Shown piece after piece: positions 1 through 13,000 of a stretch of 64,000 nucleotides of DNA. Where the stretch lies: positions 2,789,501 to 2,853,500 of the forward strand of contig NC_064047.1 in the NCBI RefSeq assembly GCF_932526225.1. The letters run 5' to 3'. How positions within the stretch are numbered: the first letter of the stretch is position 1; every line of letters starts with the position of its first letter. The notes under the pieces were generated by a model that saw only the letters and a program-made list of their open reading frames with translations, was not told the origin of the DNA and made no database searches. The DNA is from Nematostella vectensis (Eukaryota; Cnidaria; Anthozoa; Actiniaria; Edwardsiidae). Both the position numbers and the translations under genes were made by a program.

Positions 1-1054
1 CCCTCGTCGTCACTGATTGCCGTGGTCGTGATCTGTGGCGGCACGAGGTCGTGGTTGCCGTACTATGAGGGTGAAGAAGGCAATTAACATCTTTAGAGGG
101 TCAAGCAGTGGTAGAATAGAGGGCGATAAGAAGGGGAGGGTACAAGGGGGGAGGAATAGAGGGGAAGGAGATAGAGGTTGAGAGTTGAGGGAGAGCGATA
201 ACAGGACGGAAGGGGTGGAAAGTTATGCGATCTATGGCACTACGAGGTCGTGTAGTTGAAGGATGGGCCCGGGGATCAAGCAAATAAACTTACCTTTAGT
301 GGTAAGCCATCTATTGAATCTGCAACAATAAAATAAAGGGTAAGAAAACCCCACTTTTCCCTTTCTTTTTAGTTATTTTGCCCTCAACCTTAAACCTAAG
401 CGCTGTGCTTGGAGTCTAATTTTGCTTGGCGTTCTATTTTGAAGTCTGCGTATAGCTAGACGGCACAAAACCGGGTTATTACGAACACCTCATTCTGGTT
501 ATTACGAACACCTCACTATTACGGACATTTTGTCATTGTGCACCTCATGAATGAAACCAGTATACGTTAGAAATACAACTCATCTTTACCAACATTTCGT
601 TATCTCTACTGTTTACATGAAATTTTGTTATCAGAACACCTCACTATTACGGGCAAAACGGATATCTCGACATTACGGACACTTAAAAGGTCACTTCGTC
701 ATAACCTCGTTTTTACAACAGTTTCATTATCACCAACAACCACGTGACTTTGGATGCCTTGTTATCATGGTCACACAACTCGTTAATACGGACACTTCAA
801 CAATACAGAAAATGTAACTCCTTTTTGTTACTTCGGATAGCCTGGTTAAACCGGACATGATCGTAGTAGTAAAAATCGGATCCTTATACATCAGACACTT
901 TGTTACTAAAGAAATATAGTTGCAACGGACACTTATAATGGACGATTAATATCAGAGCATATATTACTATGACTATATATTACACGAGCATACAGATTGT
1001 TTAGACGCCATAATATGGGTACCGCTATCCTCAGCTTAAAACCGCGAAAAGAAG
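1..1054. other. Left flank, no gene recognised
   Basis: I see no exon I can defend here. The first 300 bases are purine-rich on the plus strand and give only low-complexity frames. If the synaptotagmin-like gene has C2-domain exons, they would lie beyond this edge, because exon 8 ends at 1055 and a possible internal donor lies at 1107. Confidence 0.5.
475..960. repeat. Degenerate tandem motif ATTACGGACACCTCA
   Basis: About ten diverged copies of a motif close to ATTACGAACACCTCA or ATTACGGACACTT recur at irregular spacing. The best copies are near 478, 500, 520, 640 and 675. This looks like an old, decayed satellite; no coding frame follows it. Confidence 0.5.
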
Positions 1055-4000
1055 CTAACAAAAGGTTAGTGACGAGCGCAGCAATCCAGGAGATATTCCT
1101 GTCATACCACGATCCATAGGAACAGGGGTAGCATCTCTGGCATCTCGATACGAGTCTCCTTCGTCAGAGTGGTCCGGGGAGGACTGGACAGGCGTGTTGA
1201 CGTCAGAATGGTTTGGCGTCTCTTTTGGCGTAAGAAACTCTCCGCTGGTAAAAGTGTCTAGGGAATCCGTGTCGAGTTGGCTGTCCTGTAAGAGAAGGTT
1301 TTGCGTTTGAAACTGCATAAGGTAGCCATGCGAATCTATTATTTGTAGTATATTGGTGTATTAAGCAGCCTGTGCCAGCCGCCATTTTGTCATCCTAGCA
1401 TAAGATACCAAGTGTGAAAAAGCATCAATGCCCATCGGCTGATCTGGAAAAGTTATTGCGATATTTTCGATTGAATTTGGTACATTTGGTAGTATTAAAC
1501 TTTGATTTAAGATGGTTATTTTGAGATTTTAGCATATTATATATTTCCAATATTAAATGAAAACAATAGCAAATGTGTGGCTGACAAAGGCTGTTTAAGT
1601 CTCAATTTAACGATATAGTAGTATAACAAGGGGTGGAAAAATCTTGGTTAATGGAGATTCACCAAAATCTCGTTATACGTCATACGTTATACGCCGTTAT
1701 ACAAAAAAATATCTATGAGGTTCCAATGAAGACTTTTACATTTTGTAAATTCAACTTCAATTCAAGTAAAAGGCAAAGTATACAATATCGAAGGAAAAAT
1801 GGGTATGACTGCGGTATAAGCCATACCACCTTAATCATAATCTAGAATGCATTAAAATTAATAAGAATGCAATTTTTAACCACCATGTTTTACCAGACAA
1901 TGTAGCACTTGCATGATGAAAGTTTACAAAGTGACTCTGTCACGAGTGACGTTAGATTCTCAATTTATAAGTCTTGTGGTTACGCGGCCGCCATTATGGC
2001 AAGCGACTATTGCAGTGCCGCAGATTTTGTTACCTGGGATCGCCAGGACTGTGCATCGTGATACGTGCCGCTCGTCTCCGAGCCCTGGTAACTAAGCCTA
2101 TGCTCCCCCTGGTAACCTGGCTTTAGCTCGTCTTGGTACCCAGACCTGTGGTCGACTTCGTACCCAGGCCCCTGTTTGTCCTCGTACGCAGGTCTCTGCT
2201 CGTCCTCAAAACTCGATGTTGCTGAATCCTTGTAATCAGGACTCTTATCTCCCTCGTACCCAAACTTTTGCTTGTCCTCGTACCCAGGCCTCTGCTCGAT
2301 CTCGAACCCATGTTTCTGCTCACCCTTGTACCCATGTCTCTGCTCGTCCTTATACCCATGTCTCTGCTCATCTTTGTACCCAGGTCTCTGCTCGTCTTCG
2401 TAACCATATTCGTCTCTATATTCGTGCTCAGGTTTATCATAGCTCGTCGCGTGACCGTTGGTAGTCTTATGTGTGAAGCTATAAAGAATAAAAGAGAATA
2501 GAAGAGTTCCATGAAAGGGGGCAAAACTAAAAGGAAGGATACAACGATACAGTCAATTATCGCACCATATATTTACGGGATTGGAACGTGGTCGTTAAAG
2601 TTATTGATTAAAATTTCGGGAGAAGAGAGGATGTTCGTAAATAATGCAGTCTGTTTTCGATATCCGTAAGCAAAATGCTTATTAGTGATAAATGAAAAAA
2701 AACATCCGAAGAAAGCAAATAATCCTTTCCTGCAAGGACATCGCAAGCAAGAGGAACGACTCTTTTGTACCTACCCTCCTTGGAGAGTCTAAGTAATGTT
2801 ATCCTAGGTACGCCACTAAAAAAGCAAACCAGGAAAGGTGTATCCCTAACTCACCCTTTAAGGTCCTCCATCTGCCCATCATACTTTGTGTCGCTCAGAG
2901 CATCGCTACTAGGACTACTTCGGTGATCCTTAAGGTAATCGAACACTGGTCGTTCTTCTTCGGACTCCTTCAGGTAATCGAATATTGGCCGGTTCTCTTG
3001 GTATCCACTACTATCTGTGTGTTCGGGTAATCGAAAAGCTGCAAAACGACAGTAGCAAATAATGAGTCTTGAATAAACTCATAAGCTCGTGATTTCAGAT
3101 TTCACGCATTACAGCCAACTCTCCTGTTTGGCCGTATGCGGACACCAATGGGAACCAATAGGAGACTTGCACTAAGGGATCACGTGACCTTTTCGGTGGC
3201 AAATTCAGGCCCAAAAAAAACAGAATTAATTGCGCCCGTCACGACAGAGAACGACGAAAAAAATATTTTAATGAAAATCATCCCTTTCTGGATGAATATG
3301 GCTTTATCCGTAAGCGCTGAATAAGTAGCTTTTTGCTGTTTTTATTTTACCGCCTGAGCACGCGCTAGTTTGCCACACAAAAAGTCACGTGATGTTTTAG
3401 CGCAAGTCCCCTATTGGGCGATTTTTTTTTTACAAAAATGCTAAAATGGCGTGTTTTCATTTAAGCGAGATACAGAGTAAAAGCGGATATTCAAGTGTCT
3501 ATATTTGGACAGTTGGGTGTAGATGCATAATGGCAGCGGTGACAGGCTGATATACAATTCAATATCTAATATTTTTTTGTAAATATCTGCTGAAGCTTAA
3601 TTTCTACTTCAACTTCTACATAGATGAAACGGCCAGTAGTGCTACCTGAGATTGAGTATTTTCATGGTGGGCCGGGTATGGAGCCTTGAGGAAAATATAC
3701 GTTAACTTCCAAGTATGGTACAATTATATTTAGATTTTTAGTTTATAGTTTAAGCTCACCGCAAAGAAGTTTACGTAGGGTCACGTGGCCTCCTTTACAT
3801 GACGTCATATTCTCGGCGGTGTTGATTTCAAAGAACGGCGGCATGAAATTTCGTGTTAGCGTTGAGAGACAGTACATTATTTCAAAGTAGAAAAAAATTC
3901 GAGAAAAAGTGAAGAGAGCGAGAAAGGAAATTAATGAAAAGAATATAAAGTCGTGCAAACATGATTTAAGGGTTTTTTAGAAACTCGAGTTTCGAAAGAC

Positions 4001-7000
4001 ATATTTATCGCAACCGCATGCTTACGAGGTTTTTATTGAAAGTGTCGAATAATTTAAATACTTTAACGGAGGTGTTCGTAATTAAAGAAAAGAGGACAAG
4101 TATTGGTTACAAACGCTTCAGAAACACGCACGAAGTTAAATCGCCGCCAAAGAAAGCTAGGACCAGAGGGATTACAGTAGGTGAGGGGAGGGGAGGGGAG
4201 GGAGGGGATAATTATCTGACGAGGATTATATTTCGTCGTTTGAATTATGTTCTGATGCCGTTTCCCAGGAGTGATCATTCCTTTTATTCCCAGCCAGCAT
4301 TGGTTAGGAATTTTATCACACGAATAATTGCCCGTATAACCGATCGGGACGATTTTTTCCCAAGCATCCGCTCCCACGCCCCAAAAAATATTCTCAGCGC
4401 AACTAGTTCGACTCCACAAATTTGCCAGCAGAACCATTCGGGACGATTTTTTCCCCAACAACAGGCCGAGGGGACTAACATCTTCACAACAGATCCGTTT
4501 TGTGCCCTTGTATATTGTGGACTTTAAAAGCACACTAGCATACACACATTGGCACCAGTCGGGCCAAGACGGGACGCTAGCACAGTCTATTACCCGTGCA
4601 GTTCGGCAACCATGGACAGCTGTTTCGTCCTTATTAGGACTCGTCAGCATGGCATAGCCGGTTTGCCTCAGTTAAACTTCGTCGGCTAGCGTCCCGTCTT
4701 GGCCCGACTGGTGCCAATGTGTGTATGCTAGTGTGCTTCTAAAGTCCACATTCTTGTATATTGGCTTGTTGGATTGCTCATCTGTGATTTTCAGACTAAG
4801 GTTTGTTTGAATTTTTGTTACAGTCGCATCGCCTAGCCCTCCTTCACCCCACCCCACCCCACCCAAGTCCAATCCCACCCCCGGTCCCTCCTGAGCTTTA
4901 CCAATCACCATATGGCTAGAACTGTTTACAAAGCGGAGGCTGCACATATACATGCTTGACTGTCATAACCCCATCCCCTCCCTCTCATCCCCTTTATTTT
5001 TTCTACAGCCGGATTCGTAGTAACCCTTATTTAATCAAACATTGCAGGCCTTTTATATTGTACGCGCTATTCCCAAAACGAGATAAATTTACGATATGGA
5101 TTCAACAACAAATTTGGCAGATTACAGTTAAACATGTCTTCTCCCGGAAAAATGAATTCGGCGAATAATGAGGCCCGTAGACTAGGGGGTGCTAGGAATG
5201 CGCACGCATTCCCCCGCGCCACCTATTTTTTCATGGGAGGTAGATTCTTATCCGGCTTACTTTGGTCGTATTCGCTGTGTGAGCTTGTAGAGCTTCCGCG
5301 GGAATCCACGCTTGTTTTCTTAGTCTCTTCTACTGTGCGAGTGTTGACCTCGACTGTAGGGTGGCCATTACTTTTGTAGTAGTTACTGTTCACCTCGTAT
5401 GGCTGATGACATTAATGTTGACATGGGTACCATACAAAGGCGAATCTGAGGGGTCCAAGGGTGGATCCTTGGGCAATGCTAGATCCACCACTTTGCCACA
5501 TGCTTGTAATAATCTCCTGATTTCGAGTGCAATGCATGAAGGATATTGTCTGGACTATGAATATAGTGACGATTATGTCTGGTGGTGATAATTTCTGAAC
5601 GTGATTGAGATGGTGATGAGAGAAAGTGTTGTGATGGTTGGTGAAGATAAAAATGATGGTGATGATAGTAGTGATGGCTGAGATAATGGTGGCAGTGGTG
5701 AAAGATGTTGGTGATGATACTGGTGATCATCATGATAGTGGTTGTGGTGGTGGATGATGGTGATGACATAGGTGGTGGCAGTAAAGATGGTCATGATGAT
5801 GGTTTAGATAATGACGATAGTTTGGGTAATGGGGGCATTGGTAGGTGATTGTATTCTAATCTGAGGTGGCGGGTGATAAGGATGGGGATGATAAATGAGG
5901 CAATTGTTGATGTTGTTGATGTTGTTGATGTTGATGTTGTTGATGTTGATGTTGTTGATGTTGATGATGTTGATGATGTTGATGATGTTGATGTTGTTGA
6001 TGTTGTTGATGATGTTGATGCTGATGACGTTGATGATGTTGATGATGTTGATGTTGATGATGTTAAAGTTCATGATGTTGATGTTGATGATATTGATGAT
6101 GTTGATGATGTTGATGTTGATGATGTTGATGATATTGATGATGTTGATGATGTTGATGATGTTGATGGTTGATGATGTTGATGTTGATGATGTTGATGAT
6201 ATTGATGATGTTGATGTTGATGATGTTGATGTTCATGATGTTGATTTTGATGTGGTAGCGGTGGCGGCGGTGGCGGCCATGGTTTCAGTGGTGGAGATGA
6301 TGATAGTAGTGATAGTGAGAAAGGTAGCAAGAAAAATCAAATGTCAATCAAAAAGATTGATGAGTGAAATACCTGGTCATCCTCGGCCTCTCTCAGGGGG
6401 GACATGTGCACGGCGACAGGGCGGTGAAGCTTCTCATGTTCTTTTAAATTGAGGTTTATTATTGGTGGGGGTGGAGGTTCAGCAATCACTGAGAACAAAT
6501 ACAAAACAACTGATTATTACAATAACAAGGAGAACAGAGGTAGAAAGTACCCAAGGCTTAAGCAGTAGATGGAGTGGTGTGGGGCTCAGCCCTACTTCCC
6601 TAACTTGAGTCTCACATAACTTCTGGGGCCAAGCGGGTGGGTGCACACACCCTGCCCACCCCCCTGTGTACACACGCCTGGAACACCCTGTCCACCCCCT
6701 GTGTACGCACGCCTGAAACATCCTATCCTGTCCATCTCCCTGTGTACACATGCCTGAAACACCTTGCCTACCCCACTGTGTACGCACACCTGGAACACCC
6801 TGCCCACCCCCCTGTGTACGCACGCCTGAAACACCCTGCCCATCCCCCTATGTACGCACGCCTGAAACACCCTGTCCATCCCCCTGTGTACGCACGCCTG
6901 GAACACCCTGCCCATCCCCCTTTGTACGCATGCCTGAAACACCCTGTCCATCCCCCTATGTACGCACGCCTGAAACACCCTGTCCATCCCCCTGTGTACA

Positions 7001-10000
7001 CACGCCTGGAACACCCTGCCCATCCCCCTTTGTACGCATGCCTGGAACACCCTGCCCATCCCCCCTGTGTACACACGCCTGAAACACCCTGCCCATCCCC
7101 CTGTGTACGCACGCCTGAAACACCCTGCCCACCCCCCTGTGTACACACGCCTGAAACACCCTGCCCACCCCCTGTGTACACACGCCTGAAACACCCTGTC
7201 CATCCCCCTGTGTACACACGCCTGAAACACCCTGCCCATCCCCCTGTGTACACACGCCTGAAACACCCTGCCCATCCCTCTGTGTACACACGCCTGAAAC
7301 ACCCTGCCCATCCCTCTGTGTACACACGCCTGAAACACCCTGTCCATCCCTCTGTGTACACACGCCTGAAACACCCTGCCCACCCCCCTGTGTACACACG
7401 CCTGAAACACCCTGCCCATCCCCCTGTGTACACACGCCTGAAACACCCTGCCCATCCCCCTGTGTACACACGCCTGAAACACCCTGCCCATCCCTCTGTG
7501 TACACACGCCTGGAACACCCTGCCCACCCCCCTGTGTACACACGCCTGAAACACCCTGCCCACCCCCCTGTGTACACACGCCTGAAACACCCTGTCCATC
7601 CCCCTGTGTACGCACACCTGAAACACCCTGCCCATCCCCCTGTGTACACACGCCTGAAACACCCTGTCCATCCCCCTGTGTACGCACACCTGAAACACCC
7701 TGCCCATCCTCCTGTGTACACACGCCTGAAACACCCTGTCCATCCCCCTGTGTACGCACGCCTGAAACACCCTGTCCATCCCCCCTGTGTACGCACGCCT
7801 GAAACACCCTGCCCATTCCCCTGTGTATACTCGCCTGAAACACCCTGCCCATCCCCCTGTGTATACTCGCCTGAAACACCCTGCCCATCCCCCTGTGTAC
7901 ACACGCCTGAAACACCCTGTCCACCCCCTGTGTACACTCGCCTGAAACACCCTACCCATCCCTCTGTGTACACACGCCTGGAACACCCTGCCCACCCCAC
8001 TGTGTACACACGCCTGGAACACCCTGCCCACCCCCCTGTGTACACACGCCTGAAACACCCTGCCCACCCCCCTGTGTACACACGCCTGGAACACCCTGCC
8101 CACCCCCCTGTGTACACACGCCTGGAACACCCTGCCCACCCCCCTGTGTACACACGCCTGGAACACCCTGTCCATCCCCCTGTGTACACACGCCTGAAAC
8201 ACCCTGCCCATCCCCCTGTGTACACACGCCTGAAACACCCTACCCATCCCCCTGTGTATGCACGCCTGGAACACCCTGCCCATCCCTCTGTGTATGCACG
8301 CCTGAAACACCCTGCCCATCCCCCTGTGTACACACGCCTGAAACACCCTGCCCACCCCCCTGTACACACGCCTGGAACACCCTGCCCATCCCCCTGTGTA
8401 CGCACGCCTGAAACACCCTGCACATCCCCCTGTGTACGCATGCCTGAAACACCCTGCCCACCCCCCTGTGTACACACGCCTGGAACACCCTGCCCATCCC
8501 CCTGTGTATGCACACCTGGAACACCCTGCCCACCCCCCTGTGTACACACGCCTGAAACACCCTGCCCATCCCCCTGTGTACACTTGCCTGAAACACCCTG
8601 CCCACCCCCCTGTGTACACACGCCTGGAACACCCTGCCCATCCCCCTGTGTACACACGCCTGGAACACCCTGCCCATCCCTCTGTGTACACACGCCTGGA
8701 ACACCCTGCCCATCCCTCTGTGTACACACGCCTGAAACACCCTGTCCATCCCCCTGTGTACACACGCCTGGAACACCCTGTCCACCCCCCTGTGTACACT
8801 CGCCTGAAACACCCTGCCCATCCCCCTGTGTACACACGCCTGGAACACCCTGCCCATCCCCCTGTGTACACTCGCCTGAAACACCCTGCCCATCCCCCTG
8901 TGTACACACGCCTGAAAAACCCTGCCCATCCCCCTGTGTACACTCGCCTGAAACACCCTGCCCATCCCTCTGTGTACACACGCCTGAAACACCCTGCCCA
9001 CCCCCCTGTGTACACACGCCTGGAACACCCTGAACATCCCCCTGTGTACACTCGCCTGAGACACCCTGCCCACCCCCCCTGTGTACACACGCCTGGAACA
9101 CCCTGCCCATCCCCCTGTGTACACTCGCCTGGAACACCCTGAACATCCCCCTGTGTACACACGCCTGGAACACCCTGCCCACCCCCCTGTGTACACACGC
9201 CTGGAACACCCTGCCCACCCCCCTGTGTACACACGCCTGCAACACCCTGCCCATCCCCCCTGTGTACGCACGCCTGGAACACCCTGTCCATCCCCCTGTG
9301 TACGCACGCCTGAAACACCCTGTCCATCCTCCTGTGTACACACGCCTGGAACACCCTGTCCATCCCCCTGTGTACACTCGCCTGAAACACCTTGCCCATC
9401 CCCCTGTGTACACACGCCTGAAACACCCTGCCCATCCCTCTGTGTACACACGCCTGGAACACCCTGTACATCCCCCTGTGTACGCACGCCTGAAACACCC
9501 TGTACATCCCCCTGTGTACGCACGCCTGGAACACCCTGTCCATCCCCGTGTACGCACGCCTGGAACACCCTGTCCATCCCCCTGTGTACACACGCCTGGA
9601 ACACCCTGCCCATCCCCCTGTGTACACTCGCCTGAAACACCCTACCCATCCCCCTCTGTACACACGCCTGAAACACCCTGCCCATCCCTTTGTGTACACA
9701 CGCCTGAAACACCCTACCCATCCCCCGTGTACACACGCCTGAAACACCCTACCCATCCCCCTGTGTACACACGCCTGAAACACCCTGCCCATCCCTCTGT
9801 GTACACACGCCTGAAACACCCTGCCCATCCCCCTGTGTACACTCGCCTGAAACACCCTACCCATCCCCCTGTGTACACACGCCTGAAACACCCTGCCCAT
9901 CCCTCTGTGTACACACGCCTGAAACACCCTACCCATCCCCCTGTGTACACACGCCTGGAACACCCTGCCCATCCCCCTGTGTACACTCGCCTGAAACACC

Positions 10001-13000
10001 CTGCCCATCCCCCTGTGTACACTCGCCTGAAACACCCTACCCATCCCCCTGTGTACACACGCCTGAAACACCCTGCCCATCCCTCGTGTACACACGCCTG
10101 GAACACCCTGCCCATCCCCCCTGTGTACGCACGCCTGAAACACCCTGCCCATCCCCCTGTGTACACACGCCTGAAACACCCTGCCCATCCCCCCTGTGTA
10201 CGCACGCCTGGAACACCCTGCCCATACCCCTGTGTACGCACGCCTGAAACATCCTGCCCACCCCCCTGTGTACGCACGCCTGGAACACCCTGCCCATCCC
10301 TCTGTGTACACACGCCTGGAACACCCTGCCCATCCCCCCTGTGTACACACGCCTGGAACACCCTGCCCATCCCCCTGTGTACGCACGCCTGGAACACCCT
10401 GTCCATCCCTCTGTTTACGCATGCCTGAAACACCCTGCCCATCCCCCTGTGTACACACGCCTGGAACACCCTGCCCATCCCCCTGTGTACACTCGCCTGA
10501 AACACCCTGTCCATCCCCCTGTGTACACACGCCTGAAACACCCTGCCCATCCCCCTGTGTACGCACACCTGGAACACCCTGCCCACCCCCCTGTGTACAC
10601 TTGCCTGAAACACCCTGCCCATCCCCCTGTGTACACTCGCCTGAAACACCCTGTCCATCCCCCTGTGTACACTCGCCTGAAACACCCTGCCCATCCCCCT
10701 GTGTACACTCGCCTGAAACACCCTGCCCATCCCCCTGTGTACACTCGCCTGAAACACCCTACCCATCCCCCTGTGTACACACGCCTGAAACACCCTGCCC
10801 ATCCCCCTGTGTACGCACACCTGGAACACCCTGCCCACCCCCCTGTGTACACAAGCCTGAAACACCCTGCCCATCCCCCTGTGTACGCACACCTGGAACA
10901 CCCTGCCCATCCCCCTGTGTACGCACGCCTGAAACACCCTGCCCATCCCCCTGTGTACACACGCCTGGAACACCCTGTCCATCCCAATTTGTATGTACGC
11001 ATGGAACACCCTGCCCATCCCCCTGTGTACACACGCCTGAAACACCCTGCACATCCCCCTGTGTACACACGCCTGAAACACCCTGCCCATCCCCCTGTGT
11101 ACACACGCCTGGAACACCCTGCCCATCCCCCTGTGTACACACGCCTGGAACACCCTGCTCACCCCCCTGTGTACACACGCCTGAAACACCCTGTCCATCC
11201 CCCTGTGTACACACGCCTGAAACACCCTGCCCATCCCTCTGTGTACACACGCCTGAAACACCCTGCCCATCCCCCTGTTAACACACGCCTGGAACACCCT
11301 GTCCATCCCCCTTTGTACGTACGCCTGGAACACCCTGCCCATCCCCCTGTGTACACACGCCTGAAACACACTGCACATCCCCCTGTGTACACACGCCTGA
11401 AACACCCTGCCCATCCCTCTGTGTACACACGCCTGAAACACCCTGCCCATCCCCCTGTGTACACACGCCTGGAACACCCTGACCATCCCCCTGTGTACAC
11501 ACGCCTGGAACACCCTGTCCATCCCCCTGTGTACACACGCCTGGAACACCCTGCCCATCCCCCTGTGTACACACGCCTGGAACACCCTGCCCATCCCCCT
11601 GTGTATGCACGCCTGAAACACCCTGTCCATCCCCCTGTGTACACTCGCCTGAAACACCCTGTACATCCCCCTTTGTACGCATGCCTGGAACACCCTGCCC
11701 ATCCCCCTTGTGTACGCACGCCTGAAACACCCTGCCCATCCCCCTGTGTACACACGCCTGGAACACCCTGCCCATCCCCCTTTGTACGCATGCCTGGAAC
11801 ACCCTGTACATCCCCCTTTGTACGACGCCTGGAACACCCTGTACATCCCCCTTTGTACACACGCCTGGAACACCCTGCCCATCCCCCTGTGTACACACGC
11901 CTGAAACACCCTGCCCATCCCTCTGTGTACACACGCCTGGAACACCCTGCCCACCCCCCTGTGTACACACGCCTGAAACACCCTGCCCACCCCCCTGTGT
12001 ACACACGCCTGGAACACCCTGCCCATCCCCCTGTGTATGCACGCCTGAAACACCCTGCCCATCCCCCTGTGTACGCACGCCTGAAACACCCTGCCCATCC
12101 CCCTGTGTACACACGCCTGAAACACCCTGCACATCCCCCTGTGTACACACGCCTGAAACACCCTGCCCATCCCTCTGTGTACACACGCCTGGAACACCCT
12201 GCCCATCCCCCTGTGTACACACGCCTGAAACACCCTGCCCATCCCCCTGTGTACACACGCCTGAAACACCCTGCCCATCCCTCTGTGTACACACGCCTGA
12301 AACACCCTGCACATCCCCCTGTGTACACACGCCTGAAACACCCTGCCCATCCCTCTGTGTACACACGCCTGGAACACCCTGCCCATCCCCCTGTGTACAC
12401 ACGCCTGGAACACCCTGCCCATCCCCCTGTGTACACTCGCCTGAAACACCTTGCCCATCCCCCTGTGTACACACGCCTGAAACACCCTGCACATCCCCCT
12501 GTGTACACACGCCTGAAACACCCTGCCCATCCCTCTGTGTACACACGCCTGGAACACCCTGCCCATCCCCCTGTGTATGCACGCCTGAAACACCCTGCCC
12601 ATCCCCCTGTGTACGCACGCCTGAAACACCCTGCCCATCCTCCTGTGTACACACGCCTGAAACACCCTGCCCATCCCTCTGTGTACACACGCCTGGAACA
12701 CCCTGCCCATCCCCCTGTGTATGCACGCCTGAAACACCCTGCCCATCCCCCTGTGTACGCACGCCTGAAACACCCTGCCCATCCCCCTGTGTACACACGC
12801 CTGGAACACCCTGCCCATCCCCCTGTGTACGCACGCCTGAAACACCTTGCACATCCCCCTGTGTACACACGCCTGAAACACCCTGCCCATCCCTCTGTGT
12901 ACACACGCCTGGAACACCCTGCCCATCCCCCTGTGTATGCACGCCTGAAACACCCTGCCCATCCCCCTGTGTACGCACGCCTGAAACACCCTGCCCATCC

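Noticed and set aside
2123..2524. 133-codon frame with RTSRDMGT octads
   Set aside because: Wrong phase of the true exon 2034-2478; it reads past the acceptor into intron sequence.
4063..4650. 195-codon minus-strand frame
   Set aside because: Covers the inverted repeat and low-complexity sequence in intron 5 of the SYTL-like gene; no domain, and splice phases of the flanking exons bypass it.
5849..6452. Poly-Asp/Val, poly-Leu/Met and His/Gln frames
   Set aside because: Products of the GATGTT microsatellite in six frames; no coding evidence.
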